Assembly (NCBI GenBank): GCA_023053575.1
Contig: JAKZAP010000004.1
Coordinates: forward strand, 18,115,624-18,179,623
Origin: Branchinecta lynchi
Taxonomy: Eukaryota; Arthropoda; Branchiopoda; Anostraca; Branchinectidae
Reading direction: 5' to 3'
Length of the DNA stretch: 64,000 nucleotides
In this document: positions 53,630 to 64,000 of the stretch, in pieces
How positions within the stretch are numbered: the stretch's first letter is position 1
Layout of the letters: each line of letters opens with the position of its first letter
The notes under the pieces: generated by a model
Databases searched by the model: none
Told to the model about the DNA's origin: nothing
What the model saw: only the letters and a program-made list of their open reading frames with translations
Made by a program: the position numbers and the translations under genes

Positions 53630-54000
53630 AACGACATGCGGCAAAGGTTGGAGGGGGGGGGGGTAGGATCTGGAATCTTTGTGACACGCGCAAAAACAAA
53701 CGAATGGACCGAATGGGATGCAACTCTGACAGTACCGATTTTATGCGGCCTAGTTTATTTTGGACCGGGTCCGGGCAGGGTAAGAGGAGGAGGAACCGGA
53801 AACCTGAAATCTGCAGATATGCTCTGATTGGAGTCAGGCTTGAATGACGAGATGAGGAGATGTCAGAAATGCGACGTCTATGTGTCCCTAGTCGTATTTG
53901 ACCACAGTGTCGGGATTTGAAGGGGGGGTCCCGGAATTTTTGTGGCTAGCATAGGGCTCAAACGAGTGGAGGGATTTGAATGAAATTTGAAGATTAAAGA
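53630..54000. repeat. Diverged copy of the satellite-like monomer
   Basis: Blocks GGACCGGGTCCGGGC, GGAACCGGAAACCTGAAATC, GGGTCCCGGAATTTTTG and GAGTGGAGGGATTTGAATG correspond in order to the 281-bp monomers at 48-50 kb, heavily mutated. The following 54001-54781 holds simple T-rich tracts and nothing else recognised. Confidence 0.6.
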
Positions 54001-54781
54001 TACGATTTTCCCTAGATATTTTACATTTACGTTTGTTTAAAATGTTTGTAGTTTTGAAATGCCGGTTAAATGATTATAGTTAAATCTCGGAATGAATTCA
54101 TTCATTTATTCTTTTAGAATAAACTAGAGCAGTCTGCGGTAATTGGCAGCTTTCGTGAACTCACATTGCTCGTAAGGCAGAACTACGAAGGAAAAGCTCT
54201 CTTGGGTGGGCGTGGGGGAGCTAGGATGGCCTAGAATTACGACGAATCCACAAAAGTAGCAGGGGGGACGCTATTCCGGTAATCAGTGATTTTCTGATGG
54301 TATGTCTGTGATGGAGTAGCCAATCCCTCGCTCCTGGCTCCTGATTGGTTCAAGACCCTGATTCAAAGAACCGGAGAACTTGGTTAACTTTTGCACTTTT
54401 AGATTAGATGTTGTTAGACCATTGAGCAGTAAACTTGTCATTTGCTACTGACTATTTCGCTGAGAGTTATAGGCCAAGGGCTAAGCTTTCACAATGTCTT
54501 GGGAAAACAAATGTAATATAGATATGCTTCTTTTATCAGTTAACTTGAACAGTACCATTTCATCCACTTGAAAGTAAAATAATGGCCGGTCAAAGCAGTT
54601 CTTTCAGTGAAGTTCTGAGTGGATGTATTTTATTTTTTATTATTTAATTTAGCGAAAAACGGAACTGTCGAGAGCAATTAACTGCTCAAAGAAGCATACC
54701 TGAAATATACGGAAACCAAGCTTGGCTGTGTACAACTAGTATTAGTCAATATAATTAGCATTAGTTAAGCATTTATTTCAG

Positions 54782-55011
54782 GAAGTGATGCCTCACAACA
54801 CTGGATGCTGGCCAAGCTCCCCCTGCATGCCACCAAAGCCTCCTCCATTCCCCAACAGTGTTGGATCAAGGTTGACTCGTCAAGATATTGAGTATGGAAA
54901 GGGGTCGACACCCCCAAGCATGCGCCCAGATCTTCCGCCCAGGCGACCCGCCGTCTTGAGTATACCCAGCCCCAACCAACAGATTTCTGGGAGCAGAAGT
55001 AGCCTTTCCAG
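54782..55011 (+). CDS. Proline-rich internal exon of an unrecognised gene
   Basis: A 230-bp open segment lies between ATTTATTTCAG (AG at 54780-54781) and a strong donor AG|GTAAGA (GT at 55012-55013). The frame EVMPHNTGCWPSS...SSLSR has 76 codons and two bases, with no stop in that frame. It contains PPKPPPFPN and DLPPRRPAV, which resemble SH3-binding proline motifs, and SGSRSSLSR, a basophilic phosphorylation-like stretch. Such composition suits the cytoplasmic tail of a receptor, an ADAM-type protease or an adaptor protein. No adjacent exons were identified, so the gene remains unnamed. Confidence 0.6.
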
Positions 55012-55711
55012 GTAAGAATAAATATAGTGTTTAATGATAATTTATTTTTTGCACCATCGCGAGGTTTTTATTAAAACCATCCTTTCTTGACTAGGCTATA
55101 CCGAGTCCCAACCAACGGACTCGAATCCAAATCCAGGGCTACGTATGAATCAAGTTCCGAATTCACCACTTCATGCTCAGGATTCGAATCCGGATTCGAA
55201 TTAAACCTTAACAGAAATCAAATCAAGTACATAGGTTAGAGTCTAAAATCAGAGGTGACAAAAAACACTGATTATGTAGGCTAATCAGATAACGTGATAA
55301 ATTACTGATGATGGTTGGTGGTTGGAGACCAAAAAGTTCGATTGCCTAAGCACACTGTAAAAATTGTGAAAACGGAAACTGGAAGGGTTTGTGTCCCTTT
55401 TTTCATGGTCCGCTGATGTCTGATCAGTGCAGGTAAGGGCCTAACCTCTGTAGTTTCCACGGAACGTTTGGATCTTAGGCTAGAAATTTTAGCGGGTTCG
55501 TAAGATTGACGGTTTGGAATCCGAGTTCGAATCCAGATCCAGCCTGACAAGCAGAAGATTCGAATCCGGCCAAAGGGACGATTCCTAGGTTTCGAGCCCG
55601 GATTCGGATTCGCCCATCTCTGGTTGAAGCTCACTGAAAACTTGCTAAAATCATCACTCCACAATCTGCAACTATAGGAGCCCACTCTTTATTGTTCTTT
55701 CGTCATACGTT
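55012..55711. other. Intronic or intergenic, with CCGAATCCGGATTCG-type repeats
   Basis: Recurrent GAATCCGGATTCGAAT/GGATTCGAATCC blocks occur near 55118, 55185, 55515, 55560 and 55600; they look like a low-complexity repeat. A 127-codon minus-strand ORF across it is a reading of this repeat. Confidence 0.45.
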
Positions 55712-55714
55712 TTA

Positions 55715-55946
55715 TGGTCCATTTACACACTGCGTAAAATCCGAGCGTATTCTGAAATCCGAGCGTATTTTACGCACGTTTTGAGCTTGGAAAGATTTCT
55801 AGCAATACGGACGTATTTGGATACAAAACGGACCGATTTCTCAAATACGTCCGTATTGCTAGAAATGTTTTCAAGCTCAAAACGTGAGTAAAATACGCTC
55901 GGATTTAAAAATACGCTCGGATTTTACGCAGTGTGTCAACCCACCA
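55715..55946. mobile_element. 232-bp foldback MITE with TTA target duplication
   Basis: The two halves are complementary for about 105 bp (landmarks ACACACTGCGTAAAATCCG, CCGAGCGTATTTTACGC, CTAGCAATACGGACGTATTT). Ends TGGT/ACCA, flanked by TTA on each side (55712-55714 and 55947-55949). Likely PIF/Harbinger-type target. Confidence 0.88.
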
Positions 55947-57117
55947 TTAGTGTTTGGATGGCGTATGCGATTCCAACCGAGATCCTGACGCCGTGTATTC
56001 GAGATCTCAACATAAATTTGTATTTTGGAGGTAATGAGTTGAAAATAAGTGAAACATATAAGTATCTTGGGTTTATTTTATCGAGTAATGGAAGTTGGAA
56101 AACACATATAAAAGAATTGGTAACTAGATAAAAAAAATAGCACTAGCAGCAATATTTAGAAACAGGACATTAACCGGTTTACAAGATTTGAAGATGCGTA
56201 AACAAATATTTACATCGATAGGATACCAGTGTTTCATGATGTGGCTGAATTGTCGGCATACGATGCCGCCACGCAACTAGAGTCGATTCAGTTTCAGTAC
56301 TACAAAAGAGTATATGGATAGCATCAGACAGCACATTCTCAAGCTTTAAAAGGAGACCTCGGAATATTTTCCGTTTGAAAATGTAGGCTAATCCAGATGC
56401 TTAGATTCTGGCTTAGGTTAGTTGGAATGCCAGAAACTAGATTAGTCAAGGCCGCGTGTAGTGAGCTTCTTAAACTGGGTAAGAAAAGAACTTGACCGTT
56501 CCAGATTAAAGCAATACTAGATGAAGTAGGGCTATCATTTGTGTGGAATGATGGCCTTGGACCAACTACAGATCACAGGGTAATAATTAAGAAGGTGATT
56601 GAGATTTTGCAGGACCAGATGAGCCAGAAATGGCGGGGCGCGGTTGAAAGGTCAGAATGGCTAGGGCTATATGAGTCCGTAAGATCTATTTTTGGGGCGA
56701 AATATTATTTTAAATTAAATTTGCCTAATAAGTACATCAGATATTGGATTCAGTTGAGAGCGAATTGCCTACCAGTACATAGGAAAATTAAATTTGAAAA
56801 AAAGGAAAAATGGAGAACCGAATTTAGTGACACCCTGCCATTTATGTAATGAAGGGAGTGATGACTTGGAGCACTTTTTGCTCAAGTGTCATGAGCTTTC
56901 TGATTTAAGCGTGTCTTCTTGAGTGTAATTTGCGGCTTCCAGACATCTTGGATTGTATATCGGCACAGATAATATGCAAAGTGTGTAGATTTCTCGATGA
57001 AGGAGTGACGTTTCGTGAGATTAGAAGTTGAATTTTTGTTTAATTTAGTTGCTTAATTAGTGTATAACTTGTTCATGTATATGGCCTCTGGCTTTGAATA
57101 CAGATTATATTATATAA
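55947..57117 (+). mobile_element. LINE C-terminal fragment, frameshifted
   Basis: Frames give SETYKYLGFILSSNGSWKTH (about 56050-56110), then KIALAAIFRNR, GDLGIFSV-like and RFWLRLVGMPETRLVKA stretches, ILDEVGLSFVWNDG (56511 onward) and a terminal CHLCNEGSDDLEHFLLKCHE knuckle near 56840-56890. Several frame changes and stops. The end near 57117 is AT-rich (TTATATTATATAAG). This knuckle matches the fragment at 21217-21540, so they may be one family. Confidence 0.75.
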
Positions 57118-58140
57118 GAGCTGTGCTGATACCTGATAAGTAGCATTAGCCTACGCACATTCAATTAAAATTACCCCTATGTTCCTATGCATTCGGTAGT
57201 CAATTCTTAGAAAATAACGCTGCGGTCCTTTGATTTATGAAACTCCGAGGAAAGATACACGTGAAACAAGATGCTTTTAGTCGCGTACGGAGAAGACTTC
57301 AAAACTTCATGCCGTATTGCTTTCAGGGGAAGTAATGACCCGGCAAGTCAGTTTTGCGTGGTATATTGGTTATGCGTGAGGATGAAATTTGGCGTTTATT
57401 CTTTCATGGTGCGACAGGAAAAAATCTTGAATTATGGGCGGACCACCCGACTTGCGTCCTCAGAATTGTTCGATGACGGAAGCCGATTTATTCAGAGGAT
57501 GGCCTCCTCTGAAGTACTATGAATTTCATGAATAACCATTTCTTCTTCAAATTTATAGATGTCATTTTGTTGAGTTTTGACAGCATCCTGGCGACTTGAG
57601 TAGCTCTAAAAGTAGTGAAGTTCAGCAGGCAGCGTAGGAAGAAGATCCTTTGGACTTGCCGAGCAAAAGTGATTTATCGAGGGATTTGTCATAATGTTGT
57701 GGTAGCGGGAGGGTGTTCAGATAATGGCTAATAAAAAGCTTTGCTACTGAGCGGACAGAAGTAAAGCTTCTGGATCCGAGTTTATGGGGTCTACGCTTGG
57801 TCTGTCTATGCTCTACCGCGATTTCCTTTTTTAATTCCATTCGGTGGCACCAAGCCATGTCGGCTCAACCTCAGCTGTCGAAGGGGTCTTTCCTTTACCG
57901 GATTAGAAGAGTCGAAGTGTTTGGTTGTGAAGGATTTTAGCCGCCCTCTGTACTTACAAGGGGTATCCGCTTTAAGTCCCACCCACACAATAACCAACCA
58001 CATCTGAACCACAGCACAGCAACTAGGTGTTCTTCAGGGTTCGAACACCTGTGATCAGGTGCGTCACGACTGGGAGGGGGAGGGGGGGACAATCCCCCCC
58101 CCCCAATGCTGTCGGCCATTCGGTAAAAAATAACCGAGTC
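57118..58140. other. Non-coding, nothing recognised
   Basis: ORFs of 68-83 codons without domains; a hAT-like G/C-run pair near 58073-58103. Confidence 0.4.
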
Positions 58141-58149
58141 GGACCGAAG

Positions 58150-58410
58150 CGCCGCGATTTTTCGTCAAAATAATTGATTTTTTTCATAAAAACAGTCGGT
58201 TTTTCTGAAAGTTGGTTGTTTTTTTGTCACAATAGTCGGTTTATCTGAAAATCAGTGGATTTTTCTGAAAATCAGATGATTTTTCACAAATATAATTTTT
58301 ATTGTTGAAAACAGTCATTTTTTCTGCAGACAAAGTCGGTTAAAAATCGCCAGCCAGTCGGTAAATGCCTCGCCCCCCCCCAAACATTTTGGCTAGTAAC
58401 GCCTCTGCCT
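58150..58410 (-). repeat. Family P repeat, inverted orientation
   Basis: TTTTTC/AGTCGGTTTTTCTG units, then CAGTCGGTAAATGCCTCG, a C-run and CAAACATTTTGGCTAGTAAC, complement of 27240-27520. The following 58411-58714 shows nothing clear. Confidence 0.65.
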
Positions 58411-58714
58411 GTGATAATAAGACCATACCACCTTCTTTAACACCCGTTTTATGCCCTGGTTGTGATGTTAGGCACCGACACCATTGGGCTGGCTCAATCT
58501 GGTGGGGATCTCAAAGCAATTCAAGATGGCGCCACTACACCAATATTCATACCAAAACAAAAATGGCTGAAGCTAGCAGTAAGAAATTGGGTATTCCGCT
58601 AGGCCTACTGTCCTCGTGGCGGTCGCGGACAAGGCTGTTCGTAAAACGATGACGTAATTCCTCGAAAAAGCCGGCATTATCACGTGGACCATAAAATCGG
58701 GTTGCCTGCATAAT

Positions 58715-60704
58715 TTCTAAAATAAATAAATAAATAAACTCTTTATTTCCATAATAGCACGTGGCTAGCGGCGGACGTCATACGTTACAAAAATAAAACG
58801 ATTTATACTATATACAATTAATTAACATTCCAGACGTCTAACGTTTTTCCCATCGATTCGTCATTGAAGTGGCCCACGAAGTAAGGGACGAAGGACGATA
58901 GGTATCTCTTTGAAGATTTTCGAGGCGGGGGACAGAGGAGTTGGCATCTTGAAGTGAGGATTCCTCGACGAGTCCTCGGCCCACTGCTGCGTGCCTCTTG
59001 AAAATCAGGCAGGATTTTACGGTGAGCCTCGGACTGCAGGCATTGTTTCCCGAAGCGCATGGTGAGGTCGTGACGCCTTTCAGCCAGCCTTTGCAGCCTC
59101 AGTTTTTGCAGGCTGTCATCATAGGACATGTAATTAGCCCCAAGCATAATTTTACATGCCCGTTTCTGGACATTTTCAAGTTTTTCGGTTTGCACAGCAG
59201 TTAGTCCTGGATGCCAAGCTGGACAGGCGTATTCGGTCTGGGACCGGACGTACATGCAGTATAGCCCACGCATAATTGAGACGTTGATGTTGAATCGGGT
59301 AAGGCATGCAAACGATTTCAGACATAGGGCAGCCTTTTGGAGAATGGATTCAACATGCGGATCCCATTTAAGGTTGCTTTTGAAAATCACCCCCAAAATT
59401 TTTATTTGATCCTTGATGTCTAGTCCAATATCGTCTTGCGGGGGGATCGCAGATTTTAAGAAGCTAACTTGTAACACATGGCTCTTTGTTTCGCTAACAG
59501 TAAGCATGACATCTTGAAGGTCGTGTTTTAGCTTGGAAAATATAGATGAGATGGTGATTTGCTCTGCGACCCTAGTTGAGGTTCGGAATGAAATGCTCGA
59601 CAGGTCGTCGGCGAACTTGTAGCGACTCTGTGATTCTGCTAGGACGGAGTTGAACACGATCAGGAAAAGTAGCGGTCCTAATTTTGTCCCTTGAGGGGCT
59701 CCACACCAAATTTCAGCAAATTCAGATACTTCTTTGTCTCCGAGCGCGACACACTGCCTCCGTTTGTGCAAGAAACTGGCTACCATACGCAAAAGAAACT
59801 GCCGAGCGCCCATTTTTTTCGCTCGGTTGATGGCTACTCGGTGATTAAGGCTGTCGAAAGCCTTTACGATGTCACTGATTAGCACTTCTGCGTATGCCTC
59901 ATCTTTCTCGAGATGTCTCATCAGATCATCAATGAGGCTTACGAGATAGTGGGTGGTGTTGTGTTCGGGCCGGAACCCAAATTGCCGGGGATCTAAATTT
60001 GCTTCGATGTCTTCGAATAGATATTCATAAATGAAACCTTCAAACACCTTAGAAAGACACGGTGTTTTTGAGATAGGGCGCAGGTCGTTCGGCGAAAGCG
60101 GTTTTTTTACTTTGGGAATAGGAGTGATATAGGCTGACTTGAAGCAGTCAGGAAATGCACCATCGATGAGACATTGGTTGAAACAGGCTGCCAGAATGGG
60201 ACCAAGTTCCTCGGAGCACGTAGCTATCAGCTCGATAGGAATTTCTAGGGGGTAGTTACTCTTCCTGGTGTCTAGTCGTTTGAGCTTCTCGCATACTGCT
60301 TCTGGGTGAATGATCGGGATTTCTTCGACGGGTCCATTTTCAGGTAGCTCGGCTAGAGGTGGGTGCGTGCGACAGATATTTGCGAAGTGCGAGTTGATCT
60401 GGTTAGCACTTACGGGTTCACCATCAACTCCATAAATAGTTGTCTGTTTTCTATTTTGTCCCATAATCTCCTGAACTTTTTGGTGGAATCTAGAAGGATT
60501 AGATTTCCATAGCTTGTTCACTACTTGAGCACCAAATTCCTTTTTTGATTTCTTTACTTTAAGGCAAATCACATTGCGCATTTTCTTAGCCTCCTCACGA
60601 TATCCCGACTTATAGAACCCCAAAAGGTTCCTTGGCAGAACGTCTCCTTGGCAAAAATGTCCCCATAACAAAACTTCCCAGCTGAACTTCCCAAATGTCC
60701 ACAA
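58715..60704 (-). mobile_element. CR1/L2-like LINE with a 628-codon ORF2 reverse-transcriptase segment
   Basis: The minus-strand ORF (60704 to 58818) lacks the endonuclease but keeps a whole RT: AYITPIPKVKKP, LRPISKTPCLSKVFEGFIY, SDIVKAFDSLNHR, WCGAPQGTKLGPLLF (about residue 335) and the catalytic RYKFADDLSS (about residue 365), then QTEYACPAWHPGLTAVQTEK and SSFVPYFVGHFND at the C-terminus. The 3' tail is (TTTA)n at about 58720-58741. It is the best preserved RT here, with no internal stop over 628 codons, but truncated at the 5' end. Its C-terminus resembles the LINE at 1897-4981, so the two belong to related families. Confidence 0.93.
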
Positions 60705-61077
60705 AAAAAAGTTTAAGAATAGTAAAGATGAAAACAGTAGTAAATATTTAGTTTCTTCGTTGCTGTGCTATATTTAATTGATTCGTTTTTACGCTGTGTT
60801 AAATTTTGTGTCGTGTTCTTTGTAGGTATGTTTAATTATTCATGGTTGTGAAATGTAAGTTTCAGGCGAAGCTGATTAGAGTGGCTTTGGTAGTCACCAT
60901 TTTGTATTCTGAATTTCATAGCCAAAACAGTATTTTGTCTTCGGCTCGTTAACAGTACCTTTCGAATGAGATCCATAGAATAACAAGACAAACTACAAAT
61001 AAGATCCCTAAATCCCAATCTTGTTGAGATAGGATGGTGACAGGAAGCTGGATCAAGCCGCTGGGAGAAGTGTGGTT
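60705..61077. other. Non-coding, nothing recognised
   Basis: Flank of the LINE; short ORFs only. Confidence 0.4.
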
Positions 61078-62061
61078 TTGAGGATCCGAAAACGTTAGTG
61101 ACGGATACTTATGACTTCGTAAATTTTTCCGTCCCTCCGTCTGTCCGTTTGTCTGTCTGTCTGATAGCACGATAACTCTCGAATGGGTTGAGATATTTTA
61201 TGCAAATTTTGTATGACAATCTTTGAGTCAAAGTACAAGTTAAGTTCGTACGCCCATATTTATGGTTGGGGAAGGGGTTTCAAATTAAGGGGCGAATAAA
61301 AATTTGTAAATAGCTATTGGGACAGTTGACTTAGGGGTAAGGAGACATGCTGAATCCAGATCTGAAACTTATTTTCTTTCCCGACAAGTAATTTGTCCGG
61401 AATCCGGCCAAAACCGGAAAAATTTGTAGAATTAACTTTTTCTGAAATCCATCAGAGACTCGGTCTTGGGGTAAGGAGACATGCTGAATCCGTTTTTGAA
61501 CTTGGTTTTTCTTGCCGGATACGCAGTTCGCCCGGAATCCGGCCAAAACCGGAAATTTGTAGAAGTAAAAGTTTCTCTGAAGTCGACGAGAGATTCGTTG
61601 TAGGGGTGAAACTACTTGCTGAATCCCATTAAAGTTTGTTCATGCCGGACAATTAGTCCGTCTGGAATAGTGCGAAAACCGGATTTTGTTTTCCAACAAT
61701 AGTTTTGTCTGATATCTGTTGAAGTGTCGAATTTGGGGTAAAAAAACACGCTGGATCAGAGTATTTTGCTCTGTATTTTCCTGCCGGAGCGATATTCGAA
61801 CGGAATCCGGCAAAACTCTTAGTTTTGGTAATACTTGTAATTGCTTGAGAAAGCGGTGTCGCTAGTGGGGTAAGCTGATATGTTGAATCTGCTATGTTTT
61901 CCTGCGTGGTTGATCCCACCGACAGAACCTGGCAAAAATTCGGAAAACAAGACGAAAGGAATTACCTAACTGATCTGAAAATCTGTAACCCAACACGGCC
62001 GAATGAGAAACTTTGATAAATATCCTCCTTGAGGATCCCATCGAAACCTTTGGTCTTGTTT
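61078..62061 (+). mobile_element. Tandem-monomer element, family B (copy 9)
   Basis: Head GAGGATCCGAAAACGTTAG, GTCTGTCCGTTTGTCTGTC, conserved ATAACTCTCGAATGGG block, then at least five monomers (marks near 61335, 61470, 61601, 61735 and 61868; spacing about 133 bp) and tail GGATCCCATCGAAACC with TTTGGTCTTGTT. The monomers are more diverged from each other than in copies 4 and 5. Confidence 0.85.
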
Positions 62062-62104
62062 TCGCGATGAATTTAAAAAAAAATTAGTTATATGGAGTTG
62101 TAAG

Positions 62105-62269
62105 TTTTAATAGCTGCGGTGGGAAGACAGGATGCTACTGGACTGATTAAGATTGGCCCAGCATGAGGCACATTAAACGATAGTATTCTGTACTATTACA
62201 TGTCGGTGCATGCAACTTTTTATACAACTGTGATACAACTACACAGGCTACACATTTTCCATCAGGTTG
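62105..62269. mobile_element. MITE, family A (copy 3, decayed)
   Basis: Right half only: GGCCCAGCATGAGGCACATT, CATGCAACTTTTTATACAAC, and end CACATTTTCCATCAGG in place of AAATTTTTCATCGGGT. Confidence 0.65.
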
Positions 62270-64000
62270 TTTCGGTATCCTTCCTGAATAAATGTAAGCA
62301 AGCTTTTGCTTACCATCGCCTGGAATATTTTTCTGATCGTGGTTTCAGGTTCTCCGTAATTTGGTATGTGGCTGATAAGTGTTTTATGCATTTGACATTT
62401 AAAGGTTAATTGAAGGTAAAAAGATATCCACTTCCCACCTCCGGATGAATTGACATTCGGAAACAAGGGTCCGACTTTTGAAATTTTACAAGTCGGTCGG
62501 TTCTCCAGTGAAAGCAGAAGCGAAAAGTAGGGGTCTGAAAAGTGGACTCGGAATTGAGCGATGAAGAAAATTGTTTCGTAGGCTGGACCTGATTTCTCTA
62601 GTTTTCCAGACGGACAACTGGAGAACAGATTGTATCGGTAATAGACAGAACTGGTAGGATGACTTGGTACCGTACCATAGATCTTATGTTATGGCACGAT
62701 TAGTGTAGCCTCCTGCAGTGGTTGATATTTCATGTGCGATTAAATCTCCCTCCCTCCAGCCCCACCCACGGATGGTCAGATACGGGAAGTCGAAATCAAG
62801 GGAGTCAGATCCCAGATTAAACTAAGAAGTTCAATCATTCTGGCCGAGATGCAAGTACCCGGACTCGCAACTAGCTACCAATATATAATGAAGCTCATTT
62901 TACGAGTATTTTGAATGTCACTTTTCATTTTTATTTTCGTTCTTGCTCGAAACGGTTTATTATGAAAGGGAAGAATATTTTAGGCCTTAAATCTTGGGTG
63001 GTGTCAATGCTGATCGCCAAGAGAGGGTAGATTTGGCTCTAGCAAAAGCAGAAGATTGGATTTGGATTAGGACAGTTACGTCCAGGTTTTGGTATGGACT
63101 TTAGCCATGTATGAGTTTTTGACACTGGAGGAAGCTATCATGTTACCAAGTGTTTTTAAGACAACACTCAAGGCCTTCAGCTCACCTACTTTGCAAAACA
63201 TGAGATGGGCCGGATTACTGATGAACAAAACTAATATCGATTTGCTGTTTTGCCAAGATCCTGGGATAGGCTAAAAGATTGATCAGGATTCGGGTTTTTC
63301 ATACATTCGGTCAGTAAACGATCTGACAAACCTAGTCTGAATTCAAATGAAACCCGTCGAAGCAATCTGTCTCCATCTCTGGTCTGAGTTTCGGCTCGCG
63401 TCGCGACATAATCAGTCTCAGTAACAACAGTGTTATGGAGCCGGCCGCCCAAAAAGTTGTAAGCCGTCAAACTGGGCTATATCTCAGACGGCATCCTCTT
63501 TTTGTCTCTGAAATTTGAATGACTTTTTCCCTATCTCCTAACAGGTAGGCTACAATAAAAACGATAGAAGGCCATTAATAACTTTGTAAATATTGTACAT
63601 TCGGATGATTAAAACCGCGTATCATGTTTTGCTGTCAGTGTGACCGCAAAAAGGCGGAGATATTCCGTGCCCGGTAAGAGCGGGAGCGACAAAATGCACA
63701 CTTTGAGCAAGAATACATAAGGGAAGAATTGAGAACTCACATAACCTTGATGTCAGCATCCTGAATATCTTTTGGTCCGATATTATTTACCGGGGGTGGA
63801 GCTTCGCATGTTGCCTCTTGCAATATTAAATGTTACCTCCAAGGAAAAGTGAGGAAGCAGTCAGAAAAGGCGGGAAATTCAAACAGTGCTGATTCTGAGG
63901 ATAATACAAATGGAAACGACTTTTCAATCTCGGGTCAGATTTGTAATATGAAGCTTATGTTATCACGACCCTTCACAAAGACGGTGAAGCCCAAGGGCAT
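62270..64000. other. Non-coding, nothing recognised
   Basis: ORFs up to 79 codons (both strands) without domains or splice context. No repeat termini were identified. An exon hidden here cannot be excluded. Confidence 0.4.

Noticed and set aside
55302..55685. 127-codon minus-strand ORF rich in Arg/Pro/Ile (GRIRIFCLSGWIWIRTRIPNR)
   Set aside because: It translates the GAATCCGGATTCG low-complexity repeat.

Overview
The window is metazoan nuclear DNA. It has GT-AG introns, a secreted-prohormone gene with a TATA box and a polyadenylation signal, LINEs of the CR1/L2/Jockey type with microsatellite 3' tails, hAT and PIF/Harbinger-like elements, Helitron-like ends and satellite arrays. Clustered repeats with CRISPR character, rRNA, tRNA, operons and ribosome-binding sites were looked for by eye and not seen. 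The species cannot be named from this sequence; an invertebrate is the natural reading.

Only a few stretches look like host genes. (1) The last two exons of a type I membrane protein (326-505 and 6021-6356, + strand), separated by a 5.5 kb intron made mostly of transposons. (2) A complete two-exon gene (21824-21878 and 22722-23353, + strand) encoding a 228-residue secreted precursor: a signal peptide, then eleven short Gln-initiated peptides bounded by Lys-Arg sites. The spacers are almost pure X-Ala/X-Pro dipeptide ladders. This is the most exciting item in the window. (3) One proline-rich exon (54782-55011, + strand) of an unrecognised gene.

Nearly everything else is mobile or repetitive, often nested. 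0.5-6 kb: TE-filled intron with a LINE broken by a TA-flanked MITE. 7-20 kb: several copies of an unusual element (palindromic head, about 135-bp monomers, fixed tail), a four-level nest near 9.8-12.9 kb, and a LINE carrying a GGCGTGCC/TATA-box array at 13.4-14.45 kb. 24.4-26.2 kb: a decayed hAT element. 28-33 kb: two diverged copies of a transposon-like coding segment. 34-36 and 44.7-46.6 kb: further nests whose insertion order can be read. 48-50.5 kb: a 281-bp satellite-like array inside an element with terminal hairpins. 55.7-60.7 kb: two LINE remnants, one with a 628-codon ORF. 61-62 kb: another tandem-monomer element.

The genes show no operon-like cooperation. The only functional module legible from start to end is the peptide precursor, whose layout predicts cleavage by a prohormone convertase, trimming by a dipeptidyl peptidase, and capping of the new N-terminal glutamine as pyroglutamate.
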